Of a stretch of 64,000 bases of DNA, positions 1-10,903 are shown in pieces. Each line of letters opens with the position of its first letter. Position 1 is the first letter of the stretch. The stretch spans positions 24,887,817 to 24,951,816 of the forward strand of contig JASXTE010000011.1 in assembly GCA_030280995.1 (NCBI GenBank). Reading direction: 5' to 3'. A program made the translations under genes and the position numbers. The stretch is from Hemileia vastatrix. Lineage: Eukaryota; Basidiomycota; Pucciniomycetes; Pucciniales; Zaghouaniaceae. The notes beneath the pieces were generated by a model, which did no database searches, was not told the DNA's origin, and saw only the letters and a program-made list of their open reading frames with translations.

Positions 1-1596
1 CTCATAAAAGTGTCCAGCACAAGTTTGGCGGAACTTGTGCTGGACACTTTTACCAAAAAGCAATTTGATGCCATCAATTAACTTCCTTTTATAGCCTATT
101 GATTTTTGGTTTTCCTTGAAATTTTTAGTCACTGGTCTTGGCCAAAGTGTCCAGCACAAGTTTGGCCGAACGTATGCTGGACACGTTTCCAATTTGAAGT
201 TGGTAAGGTGCATGTTTTTTTAGGAGAAGTGAGGTTTTCCTTATAAAAGTGTCCAGCATAAGTTCGGCCGAACTTGTGCTGGACACTTTGGTCATGGACA
301 GTAACTTATTACTTCAAGGAAATTAAAAAAAATTAGGCTATAACATGAACATATTTTATGGCATCTATTTTTTTTTTGGTAAAAGTGTCCAGCACAAGTT
401 CGGCCGAACTTGTGCTGTACACTTTTATGAGGAACACCTCACTTCTCTAAAAAAAACATACACCTCCCCAACCCAACTTCAAATTATAAAAGTGTCCAGC
501 ATAAGTTCTGCCAAACTTGTGCTGGACACTTTGGCCAAGAACAGTGACTAAAAATCGCAAGTAAAACCAATAAAAGTAGCCCATATAATGAAGATAATTG
601 ATGCTATCTAATGTCTTTGGTAAAAGTGTCCAGCACAAGTTTGGCCGAACTTGTGCTGGACAAATTTATAAAGAAAACCTCACTTCCCTTAAAAAAACAT
701 GCACCTTACCAACTTCAAATTATAAAAGTGTCCAGCATAAGTTCGGCCAAACTTGTGCTGGACACTTTGGTCATGGACAGTAACTTATTACTTCAAGGAA
801 ATTAAAAAAAATTAGGCTATAACATGAACATATTTGATAGCATCATTTTTTTTTTGGTAAAAGTGTCCAGCACAAGTTCGGCCGAACTTGTGCTGGACAC
901 TTTTATGAGGAACACCTCACCAACTTCAAATTGGAAAAGTGTCCAGCATAAGTTTGGCCGAACTTGTGCTGGACACTTTTACCAAAAAAAATATTGATGC
1001 CATCAATTAACTTCCTTTTATAGCCTATTGATTTTTTGTTTTCCTTGCAATTTTTAGTCACTGGTCTTGGCCAAAGTGTCCAGCATAAGTTCGGCCGAAC
1101 TTGTGCTGGACACTTTTCCAATTTGAATTTGGTAAGGCGCATGTTTTTTTAAGAGAAGTGAGGTGTTCCTCATAAAAGTGTCCAGCATATGTTTGGCCGA
1201 ACTTTTGCTGGACACTTTGGTCATGGACAGTAAATTATTACTTCAAGGAAATTAAAAAAAATTAGGCTATAAAATGAACATATTTTATGGCATCTATTTT
1301 ATTTTTTTTGGTAAAAGTGTCCATCACAAGTTCTGCCAAACTTGTGCTGGACACTTTTATGAGGAACACCTCACTTCTCTTAAAAAAACATACACCTTAT
1401 CAACTTCAAATTGGAAAAGTGTCCAGCATAAGTTCCGCCGAGCTTGTGCTGGACACTTTTACCAAAAAACAATTCGATGCCATTAATTAACTTCCTTTTA
1501 TAGCCTATTTATTTTTGGTTTTCCTTGCAATTTTTATTCACTGGTCTTGGCCAAAGTGTCCAGCACAAGTTCAGCCGAACTTGTACTGGACACATA
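1..1596. repeat. Palindrome-punctuated satellite array (X-Y spacers in both orientations)
   Basis: Fourteen copies of a palindrome of about 46 bp occur here; the half-site is AAAAGTGTCCAGCACAAGTT and the centre is CGGCCG. The copy at 859-904 is a perfect palindrome; the others carry a few changes. Between them lie two spacer types that alternate strictly: X (about 90 bp) and Y (about 56 bp). Reading along the plus strand the order is X+, Y+, X-, Y-, X-, Y-, X-, Y- (short), X+, Y+, X-, Y-, X+, where minus means reverse complement. The array runs off the left edge of the window, so its full size is unknown. Small open frames inside it only read through the palindromes and are not genes. Confidence 0.9.
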
Positions 1597-2348
1597 GCAC
1601 AATACTTAAATTCTACTGAAGTATGTTTATCAATTACATGTTATTAAAGCCTCTTTTATTTTTTTAAGTCATGAAAACCAAATATAAATTGATGATTTTT
1701 TGGTTTTTAATGATTAATAATTTTCAATTATTGTTGCAAAAAGTGAAGTTTAAAAAAAAAATTTCTTAAGATCCTTGTGTAAACAAATTCCCATCGTTTG
1801 AATGCTTTAATTTTTTGTATATATTTTGTTTATTAACTATGGTAATGGATTTTTGAGTGCCTTTAATGATCTTTCTTTTTTGGTGAGGGATGGTGTTCAC
1901 TTTCATAAATTTTTTCACATGTGCATTTTTATACTAATCATTGGTGGTGTTTAGCCAATAAAAAAGCAATTATAATTATTGAAAAACAGGTATTTTAAAT
2001 TGAAATTTAGAGTCTAATTCTATTCTTGTTTTAGGCTTTAATTTGATCTTGTCGTAAGTATCTGAGAAGAGATTCAATTTAATTTATTTTAAGTTCATTT
2101 ATTGTGCATAAAAAAATTTCACATTTATTTAATCAAAACGTTTATCATGTCTTAAAGTTTTACAAAAATATATATCTGTTTTTCTATCCTCAATAATTTT
2201 ATACTCATTAATTCTTTTGCTCTTGTTTATCTAATACATCAATTGGAATTTTTTATAAGAAAGAATAATAATGTTATATTTAAAAAATGATTACTATCAC
2301 TCTATATACATGGTTACCAGTGGGGTAAAAAATTTAAGGTGCTGCTGC
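1597..2348. other. AT-rich spacer without recognisable gene
   Basis: The region is AT-rich, has no long open frame and no palindrome copies. I see nothing else in it. Confidence 0.6.
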
Positions 2349-4023
2349 TCAATCTAGTGCTTCATTAACTTTGGCGAAATCTATATCTTCTCGAACGTCA
2401 AGTAACTCCCTCTCATTAACCGACAAATTTGCTAAATATCCAGGTGAATAGCAGTTTTTTGGCAGAAATTTGGGCACATTCAAGATACCATCTGTTGAAG
2501 CTGTCTTTTTAGTTGAGCAATCATAAAGTTTCTTCATTGAAGCCTTTTCAACATTTGAATGGGCCATCTTTTTAGTCAAGTTGTCCATTTTATCTAAAAT
2601 CATCTAGTTTTGGATTTCTTCATCCAGGAACTACTTGTTTACGACGATTCTCTTCTGGATTGGGTGGGGCTTTTTCTAAATCAGACATGAGACTTGTATC
2701 ATGAAAAAGTGCTACAAATCCTGGCTGATCAAAGCACTTTTTTCTTGTAATGTCGTAGCGGTTTTTTGAAATCTAAAATCAAATCAAATTAGTAATAGAC
2801 TTTCTTTAGTTATTATGCTTTGAATAAATACCTTTGTTTGATAACGTTTTATCTGTGCTCTTGATCTCTTTTCCTTTCTACTTGCCTCAATCACCTCACA
2901 GTTTTGACCAGCCACCTTTCGAATCTCCTTTCCCTTGTTGACCACCCATTGCTCGACGATGATTGGTGTAAACCTGAGTTTTGCTGAATCAATATTTTTC
3001 AATGTTGAGAGCCACTTAGTACAATGGTCTGATACTACACTCCCCATTACTTGATTCCATAGTGACTCAGAAAAATTTTGACAGTTCCAATCAAAAGCAA
3101 GTCGACGAAATCCTTTCTCTTGAAGCTCTCGTTCCAAATGCTGTTTTACAGAGATCGGTACAGCAGCTCCTCCCTTTAGTCCTCGGGGCTCAGGTGTTGA
3201 AATAATAGTTGGTAGATGAATTTTGGAACGTAAGAATATAGCAGTATTTGTTAAAATAAATTGACGATCAGCAGCTGAAGTTGCCTGCGGTGCGTTTTGA
3301 ACCTGTTTTAATGCTGTTTCAATCGTCAATAGCTTGTAATCATGCCAATTTTTCCAATCTGTAAGTTCTTCATTTGTTGGGCCTATAGGAAACTCAGATA
3401 CATTAATGGGTCCACCAAGACAGAACTTCAAAAAGTGATAGATATTTTGGTTAATAGAATCTGAGCTCCTTGGTACATCACACCTCGTAACTATGCTTCT
3501 AACCATTCGCAAGTTTCGGTCATTTTGAAGTGACTCAGCATCAAGTATTCTGTGCTGATCAGTAGCTCGAATTATAAGAGAGGGATTAACTGCAAATTTT
3601 TGAAAATAAAAACTGGTAAACCTATTTTAAAACATAAAAGCATGTTGAAAAAGTTTACTCACAAGGTCCACTGGTACTGGCCGCTGGGTTAGTAGAAGTG
3701 GATCCCCCACCGCTTCCAAGAAACTGATTCAACAACATACTAGCCCAATCATTACCTACACTTTCTGCTTCCTGCTGAAAATTACCAGGTGCGGATCAAC
3801 CATCTGTATTTGTGATATTAGAAGAGCAATCAGTTGATCAAATTTGGGGATCTGATGAAGACTGAGGAGGGGGTTAGGGTTTACCTGGATTTTCACTTGG
3901 TCTTTCAGGGGGAGCAGGACCCGATGGAGGCATTCTAGGATTTTGAGGGGGAGGATTATTTTGCACTCCAAAATTACTTTCTAATGGAGGATCAACCTGC
4001 ATGGCATCACCAGTATTAGACAT
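2349..4023 (-). pseudogene. Decayed lineage-specific protein gene, family ending in LPxNCYS
   Basis: I do not recognise a function. A methionine at 4023 opens a proline-rich N-terminus (MSNTGDAMQVDPP...). An intron starts with GTGAGT at 3662, and the next exon begins after a CAG near 3590. That exon reads through a 242-codon open frame to 2784 and ends in a donor (AAAG|GTATTT). A further exon carries KNRYDITRKKCFDQPGF, then RNPKLDDFR, and finally LPKNCYSPGYLANL near the 3' end. Stops interrupt the first exon (one TAA, two TGA) and the last one. Several are explained by C-to-T change (CAA to TAA, TCGA to TTGA). The C-terminal LPxNCYSxxYLAxL resembles the end of the gene at 9682-10806, so both may belong to one expanded rust-type family. 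The exon structure is partly inferred. Confidence 0.55.
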
Positions 4024-5239
4024 TCTGTCAGCCAGGCTACTAGACTTACCCAGTGAAATAATTAATTATTTACTGGATGAAGCCGCACCTTATCATTTTA
4101 ATTATTATTTAATTATAATTTAGTTACATTAAAATTAGTTATAATAAATTAACTAATTCCAGAATGTTAAAATTAAAAAATTAAATAAATAATTAAAAAT
4201 TAAAAATATAATTTTGTCCCTTATATTTTTCTCTAACACCGTGCTCATTTGACAGGTTGGAAAAAAATAAAATTTTATCTTAAAAAAATAGATATTAAGA
4301 TAAAATAAGATTTTGATATTCAAATAATATTAAATATATACAAAAAATTCAAATTTCTTATTTAGAATTGACTTCTACAGTAAATATTAAATAAATTGAT
4401 GTATTTCTGACAAACTCTGTAAATACATCTTTTTGACGCCTTCTTTTTAGAATAACTTTATTATTTGAAATACTCCTTCTGGAATATTCTTTTCTCTCTC
4501 TCATACTACTTTTTTTAGAATTTGATTGCCGTGCTTTGTCTCTCCTTTGCCTATAAAAGGCCTCTCTTTTTGTTGTCTTTTAATCATCCTTTTTACCAAC
4601 TTACTTATTACTACAACTACAATATAATACTTATTTCTTATATCTTATATCTTTAGTATTTACAAGGACGTAATTCTAATCTATAACTTATATAAATATT
4701 TTAAATCTACCTCTTATCATTGAGTAAAACATCATCTTTGATTGAGAAATACGTACTAAATTATTTAGAGCCCAAGTAATCCTTAAAATCTTCATATAAA
4801 CTCCGTACCAAAGCTTCTAGACCAAAAGTGAACCTTGACACATTCTGTGCTTTATAAAAAAAAATTATTAACTTTCAGAATATAGACAAGATAATATTAA
4901 AGAGAAATTAGTTATACATTTTAATTGTGAGTTTAATGAATAAAATATTCAAGCAAAAAAATTAGTGGAAAACTCAGTTTTATTGGCTTGAAAAATAAGG
5001 TCCTTAGATTTTTCAACCCTGGTTCTGAACTATTTATAATATTTTTCAAGTATAGGTAGACTTTGTATAGTACATTGAATTCCTTTTAGTTGGAATTACA
5101 TTTACAATAAAATGTCACTCATTAATAGCAGGGTTTCTAAACCGTAATGAATGCCCTTGTTATTGTTTTCTTAAACATTTAGGAAACATCTCAAAAAGTT
5201 TTATTTATTAATCTTGAATCTAGCTGTTCCAAAGATCTA
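4024..5239. other. AT-rich intergenic DNA
   Basis: No coding frame is visible. A TATA-like CTATAAAAGG lies at 4551-4560 on the plus strand, but no plus-strand gene follows it, so I give it no role. Confidence 0.5.
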
Positions 5240-8200
5240 TTACAAACTTTCCAAATCCTCCAAATTCTTACCAATCCTAAATAATTTCAACCATATTAAC
5301 GAAAATAAAATGTCCATGTTGTTTAATTTTTTACTTACTAGTGTCTGAAGTCCAACAGCAGTGATAACATCGTACTTTATTCCAAACATCCCCCTTTGGT
5401 GCTGTAAAGTGGCGGCATGTCCAATAATTGAATCTTGATTTATCACAATTTGTGTCACTTTTTCTACTCTTACTAAACGGCAATGCACTTGTGGAAACGC
5501 CTCATAGGGATCCTTTTTTGTATCTTCTGGTATAAGCTCTTTAAATGGACTAACAATTAGATAGACTTTTTCATTATCGTCCTTTGAACTAAAAAGCTGA
5601 TCAATATGCCCAAACTGACTATCTTTTCCAAAGTAGAATTCAATGGTAGAATTCCCAGGATTCTGGTCATGAGTTGTATAACGCTTTCCATGGACCAATA
5701 TGCTTGCTATATTTTCAACTACCCTGTCTCCTACCTTCTCTGATGGTAACAAAGCCCATTTAGATGTCTCTTTTCTTAAGCGTGCCCTTACCCATTTTGT
5801 AAATAATGCCTCAGTTAAATGGAAATGTCTTTTTTTTGTATCGTACTCAATTTTTTTAATATTAGATCCATACTGAGCATCATCTTCAGCTTCACCTAGT
5901 TCGAATACCCTAGACTTCCAATGCCAGTGCTTGAGCATGGTCCGTGGTATTTCTTCTATGTTCAATAAAAAAAATTAGCTCATTTGCAATTTTAAGCACC
6001 CAATTACCAAACTAAATACCTGGATGATGATTGCTTTGAATTTCCGATAATATACCATTAACTCTTTCAGAAGCTTAAGTAGCCATACCTACGGGTGGAC
6101 CAAAACATTTAATCATTTCTGGAAAATGTTGAGTGAAATGAAGATTTGGCTTAAAGCTGATATTTTTCCAACCTTCTTCCAAGCAGTTACAATACTCCAA
6201 TAGCAGTTGTTTTAATTCATCAACTTCATCGGCAGACACATTTTTTAAAGTCAAAAAGTTGGTAATTGAACTTAAAGTGGTGAGTGATTTGAGAAGATAA
6301 TATTCTCTAGGTTTGTGGTCTGACTTCACAGATGTCTTGGCTTGATTTAATTTTTCTACCCAAAGGGGGATAAGTGACAAAGGAAAGTAAACAGTATAAA
6401 GTACATGCCACTCCGCAGCTTTGAGGGAACCTGACTTTTTAGATCCTACTTGTTTTGGCACTCGTGAAATCCAGGAAGGTTTTTTTGTTTGCTCTATCAC
6501 ATTCCACACTGCCTCTAGCTCAGTGGCTGACAATCGTGGATTCCTTGTTCTTTAACTTTCTTTCTCTTTCCCCCTCTTTTTATCTTCCTTACTTCTAATA
6601 GTCTCAACGGATGAATTAGATCTTTCACTTTCGGATATACTGATACTATTTTGCATTAAGTTATAGGTTGAATTTTGACTTCCACTTTCAGAAGCATTTT
6701 CAGAGCCAAACTCTAAGGTTTGAAAGTGATGTTCAGAACTTGATGACTTTTTCCGGCTGTTTTATCCTTCCGATTCAGCTCCTCCACTATCCATTCTAAG
6801 ATATGTTTGTGACCATCTCATTGTACTTGTATATCGTAGTCTTTTTTGCCGTCCCACTGGTTCAATATTATCGGCATCAGTGCTGATTAAGCTGCTTCTA
6901 CGTTTTTTATATTGCTTATTTAGAAATATATTAGAACGTGCATCATCATCTTTTCTTCTTACATGCCAATTTTTTTCCTTTGTCAGCTTTTTTTTCAGGT
7001 CGATGGCGGCATTTTGTATTAGATAAAAAGTTAGACTGTGATCTTTAAGATTTCCAAGCATGTGTGAATGCATCAAGTCAATTGAGCAATATTCTGTAGG
7101 TTGCCAATATACAAGGTTATTTAGCTCGCTCCATCAAACCCCATGACTCCTAACAATAGATACCCACTCCCAATGTGACTGGCACTTTTTTCACTTCTCT
7201 GCCCAGTGCATATGATCCTCATGAGTATGTAAGGAAAATTTTTCGACTTGATGCTCACCGATTTCATCTTTTGAAATATGACAGACAGAGCAGAACTTAG
7301 TGGCTGAGTGACTTGCAAAACCAGCAATCTTTCGCATTGCTGGAATGTCTCCTATTAAAGAGAATAATGCAGCCCTTATTTTTTGGCCCTGTGGATAGTG
7401 AGGTGTTTTTTCAATAAATATGCCATCCCATAGAGTCTTTAGTTCATCGACAAGAGGCTTCAGAAGATGATTTATTTGTTCACTCGTTGGCTCAGTTGGA
7501 CCAGGAATAATAGCATACAAAAATAGACTTTTGGTTTTGTATCGATCTTCTGTAGGCAAGTTCATACACACCAACAAGATATCACCCACAGATTTCTGAT
7601 GATCTCCAATACGATTGCCACCCGGCCTAAACCAGTCAACATATAAACTAAACATTAAATTACCTCGTGTTTTTGTATATCCATTGACACTTCTATTTCA
7701 AGTCGTAGAAATATCTGGAAAATTTTTCCATACAAAACCATCATATACATCTTTCATGACATCCCTTTCCATGTTTTCTAGAAAATCATTTTTTTTCTCA
7801 ATCAGCATCTTGAATTTGATTAGTTTAAACTTTCCTGAAAGCCATTCAACCAAACTGTTGTGATGAAATGTTTTACGAGGATGGTAGATTTCTTCTTCTT
7901 GTTTGTACTTAGCCAAATACAAATTTTCATCACAATTGACAGTTTCTTCTCTCTGTCCTAAATCTTTCAAATAGCGCTTTGAGGATGAATAAAAAGGTTG
8001 AGTACAAGATAAGATCGATGGTTGGTGTTTGGGGATATACTCATAAAGAGCAAAGCACTTAGCACAGCATGTCTTGGTGACAAATAATGGATTGAGTTGC
8101 AATTGACTAAAAACTGTCTCTATAGAAAGGGGAATCAGGCTGATGATTCTGCTAGCATCTAGTTTGCCTATGTCACTAAGAAGTTTGAGTTTGTTGACTT

Positions 8201-8678
8201 CATCATGAAAAAATTCAGCACAACCTTCTTTGCTTAAATGATGGATAAGAGAAAGTTTCGCTGCTTGCCACATTATCTTTTGGCTATAAGGCTCTTCCAA
8301 ATTCAAATTGTTTGACCGTGGTAGAGATTGAATTGTTTCCAAAACAGGCTGCCTCTAAGCAAAGAAAAAAAATAGAGATTAATTGAAACATAATTTCTCT
8401 TTATTTACCAAATATTGATGTCTTACAAGATCTGGGATGTTGGATCCTAAGTTAGGTGAAGAGCTGGATGTACCAACCATCTGTGCTTTGTGATTTCTTT
8501 CCTCTTCATGTTTGGAGTATGACTGAGATGTTTTGAAGGCTACACCAACTTCAAAGCTTCCCAATGAGGTTTGATGCTTTCTTGATGAACATCCAAGCTC
8601 TTCACATTTACAAACGCGAAAAAATGGTGGCATTTTAAGACTTCTGGATATAAGAAATATGTTACTGGATGGTAGCAA
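5240..8678 (-). pseudogene. CACTA (EnSpm-like, Tnp2-type) transposase, decayed
   Basis: A nearly continuous translation on the minus strand gives a cut-and-paste transposase of the Tnp2/CACTA type common in basidiomycetes. The likely start is the methionine at 8633 (MPPFFRVCKCEELGC). The core has the family signatures DWFRPGGNRIGDHQKSVGD, the segment around LFLYAIIPGPTEPT, RAALFSLIGDIPAMRKIAGF and SHSATKFCSVC near 7300-7650. After these come CSIDLMHSHMLGN and a conserved WHVLYTVYFPLSLIPLW near 6380. The C-terminal part (5240-5965) reads IPRTMLKHWHWKSRVFELG and follows an intron. The frame is broken by about six stops, including TGA near 7696, 7191 and 7121 and TAA near 6762, 6553 and 6073; most are one C-to-T change from CGA or CAA. 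I could not locate terminal inverted repeats. The lineage-specific genes on either side could be cargo, but that is only inference. Confidence 0.8.
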
Positions 8679-9681
8679 TTGAACAAACTATTTATTTATT
8701 GTGAAGCACTTACTAAAATAAGCTAATTTTTACGTCTCAAGAAGTTTATCAACAAGTTGGTTACCATGGATTTCTTTGAATGTTTGTTTCATGCAGATCA
8801 ACCATGCATTAAGTAGGTATCCATACTGTGCATCAGCAAAATGTTTCAGACTCACTACATTTTACAATGTTGCATACATGTTTATCAAACAGCTTATTTT
8901 GCACAAAGCATAATACTATAAGAGAATACAAATTGATCGCATTTTTAAATATAGGAGAAACTATGATATAACTTGAATCAAAATAATACCATTTAATTTA
9001 TAATAATAAAGTTATTTAAGTGTTGCCATTTTTATTTTCTGCAATCACCTGAATTAATAAAATTCTGCCAAGTAACAGAAAGGTTTTCACTAATAATCAC
9101 TATAAGATATAAAAAAATTTATAATATTTATTTTTCACAATATAGAATTACAGTCTTAAAAATAAATATTTTTTCAACAAAATATATTATTTTAAAATTT
9201 TCAAATCTAAGAGGTCATCAAAGTAAAGCTTCCAGAATCCATAAAACAGAATTTTTCCATTAAGTTGCTTATTCCAAACTCTGAAAAATTGGTATGGTTT
9301 CCGAGTAATCTTGGTAAATAAAATATATACATACTAATAAGTTGTTAATCTAAATTTTTAAAATATGTTTGTCAGCACAATAAACAAACTCAAATAAGGT
9401 CATTATTTGCATTAAAATATTATCAAAATAAGTTGGAAAATCAAAATGATTCTGCATTATATTTTTACCCGTTTATCATGCAATAATTTTCTATTACAGC
9501 TGAGTTATTTCCTTTTGAATTAATTATGAACATACATAGATATCCATATTTTATAGAGAAAGATATTCATGAGAAAGCTCATCTGTCCGTCCACTCAACT
9601 CTTCATTATTAAATATTTTCAAAATAAAAAACTTATTATAGTAGTGTTTTTGTTGCCATATCCTTTCAAAATTTTATATTT
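8679..9681. other. AT-rich spacer upstream of the 9.7 kb gene
   Basis: Strongly AT-rich DNA without long open frames. It separates the divergently oriented transposase remnant (minus) and the next gene (plus) and may contain leader exons of either. None can be defined from sequence alone. Confidence 0.5.
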
Positions 9682-10806
9682 TTGTTCATTTTTCTTTTCA
9701 TAACGTATATGATGAGCTCTAGTTGTTCTTATTTTCCTCAGGGAAAAATACCTACTAATACCCGTGTACTAAATAAAAGATTCAATGAGATACTCCCTCG
9801 ATCAACTTCTCATTTTTGCAGGTCTATTTACAATTTCTGTCGTGTGCTTTTGAATATTTCACCTCAGTCTAATGAATGGAAGCTGAACCCCACCAAAGAA
9901 CAACTACATAGGTTTTCATTGTTCAATATAAGCTCTCTCAACATTGATATTAATTTGCCATATCCTGAACAAATCCCTGCTATATTCCACAATGCTTTTA
10001 TCCACTTTCTTCTTCAATGCAATTTTCCTGGAAAAATGTTTGCTTGGAATCTTGATTGGTTTAACGAGTGGAATCAAGTTTTGGCAAAAATTATCATTAA
10101 GCACTGGGATAAAGCTTTGGAAAATAATTATTTGGTTTCTTATTCAATGGACTCTACTCATATTTCCTACCTAAATCAAATGGGTGTTCTTCACCGCTGG
10201 TTTATAGGTTATGCTGATAAATTACGACTCAGAAAATATTCTGATAGTTTCCGTGAAATAGTTAAAATAAGAAAGTATAAATATAAAATAAAAAAGAAAG
10301 TAAGAACTAATATTTTTATCTTTTTTTTACACAAGCTTATATAAATTTGACAATCTTTTCAGAATTCTTTTAACCGAACTCACCTTCTTAAACAACTTCC
10401 AAGTAGTGAAACCTATGAGAATCTTTTCAAAAACGTCAAATGTTGCTCAGACACCGAAATTGATGATGAAGGTTCTTTTAAGCAGATTTTATTGCCATGG
10501 AGATCTGAAGAATTCTCAAGACTTGCACGAAATCTCGACCAGAAACACATTCAAGTCCGAGAATCTTCCTCTTATTCAGGAGAAATACTTAAGAACTTGG
10601 CATTATATGATAGATTAAATTTGGTATCCTCAATCGAGACTCACTTTGATTTTTTTCCAGTCCCCAGGGGTTTGCCAAGTGACTGCTATTCTTTATTATA
10701 TCTCGCTTCTCTTAATCCTCAACAATTAAGACTTCTTAATTGTCAAGCCCCAATAAACATTTCCTACATACTTGAACAAATTTCAAATTCTAATGTGAGT
10801 TATTGA
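9682..10806 (+). CDS. Lineage-specific hypothetical protein, two visible exons
   Basis: Exon 1 is 9682-10299. The intron 10300-10362 has a GTAAGA donor and a TTTTCAG acceptor, and exon 2 runs from 10363. Both junctions are phase 0, which supports real coding. The first residues of exon 1 (MFIFLFITYMM) may be intronic: a good acceptor (TTTTCCTCAG) ends at 9741, so the true exon may begin at 9742 with an unseen upstream exon. The protein has a central LDWFNEWNQVLAKIIIKHW region, then LPWRSEEFSRLARNLD and, near the end, RGLPSDCYSLLYLASL, which resembles the C-terminus of the decayed gene at 2349-4023. The last codons may overrun a GTGAGT donor near 10795, so the 3' end is uncertain. No stops interrupt it. 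I assign no function. Confidence 0.5.
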
Positions 10807-10903
10807 TGAATTCCCTAATCAATAATCTAGCAGACTCATATTCCTTGTTTCCAATGTTTGGGACACTTAACCTTAAAAAATTAGAACAGATAAATATTTT
10901 TAG

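Noticed and set aside
345..1490. Several small open frames (60-80 codons) with the recurrent peptide KSVQHKFG
   Set aside because: They are the 46-bp palindrome and spacers read in different frames, present on both strands. No start context, splicing or conservation supports coding.
1..1596. CRISPR array
   Set aside because: The repeats are palindromic and regularly placed, but the spacers are two recurring sequences in alternation rather than unique ones, and there are no cas genes. The context is eukaryotic.
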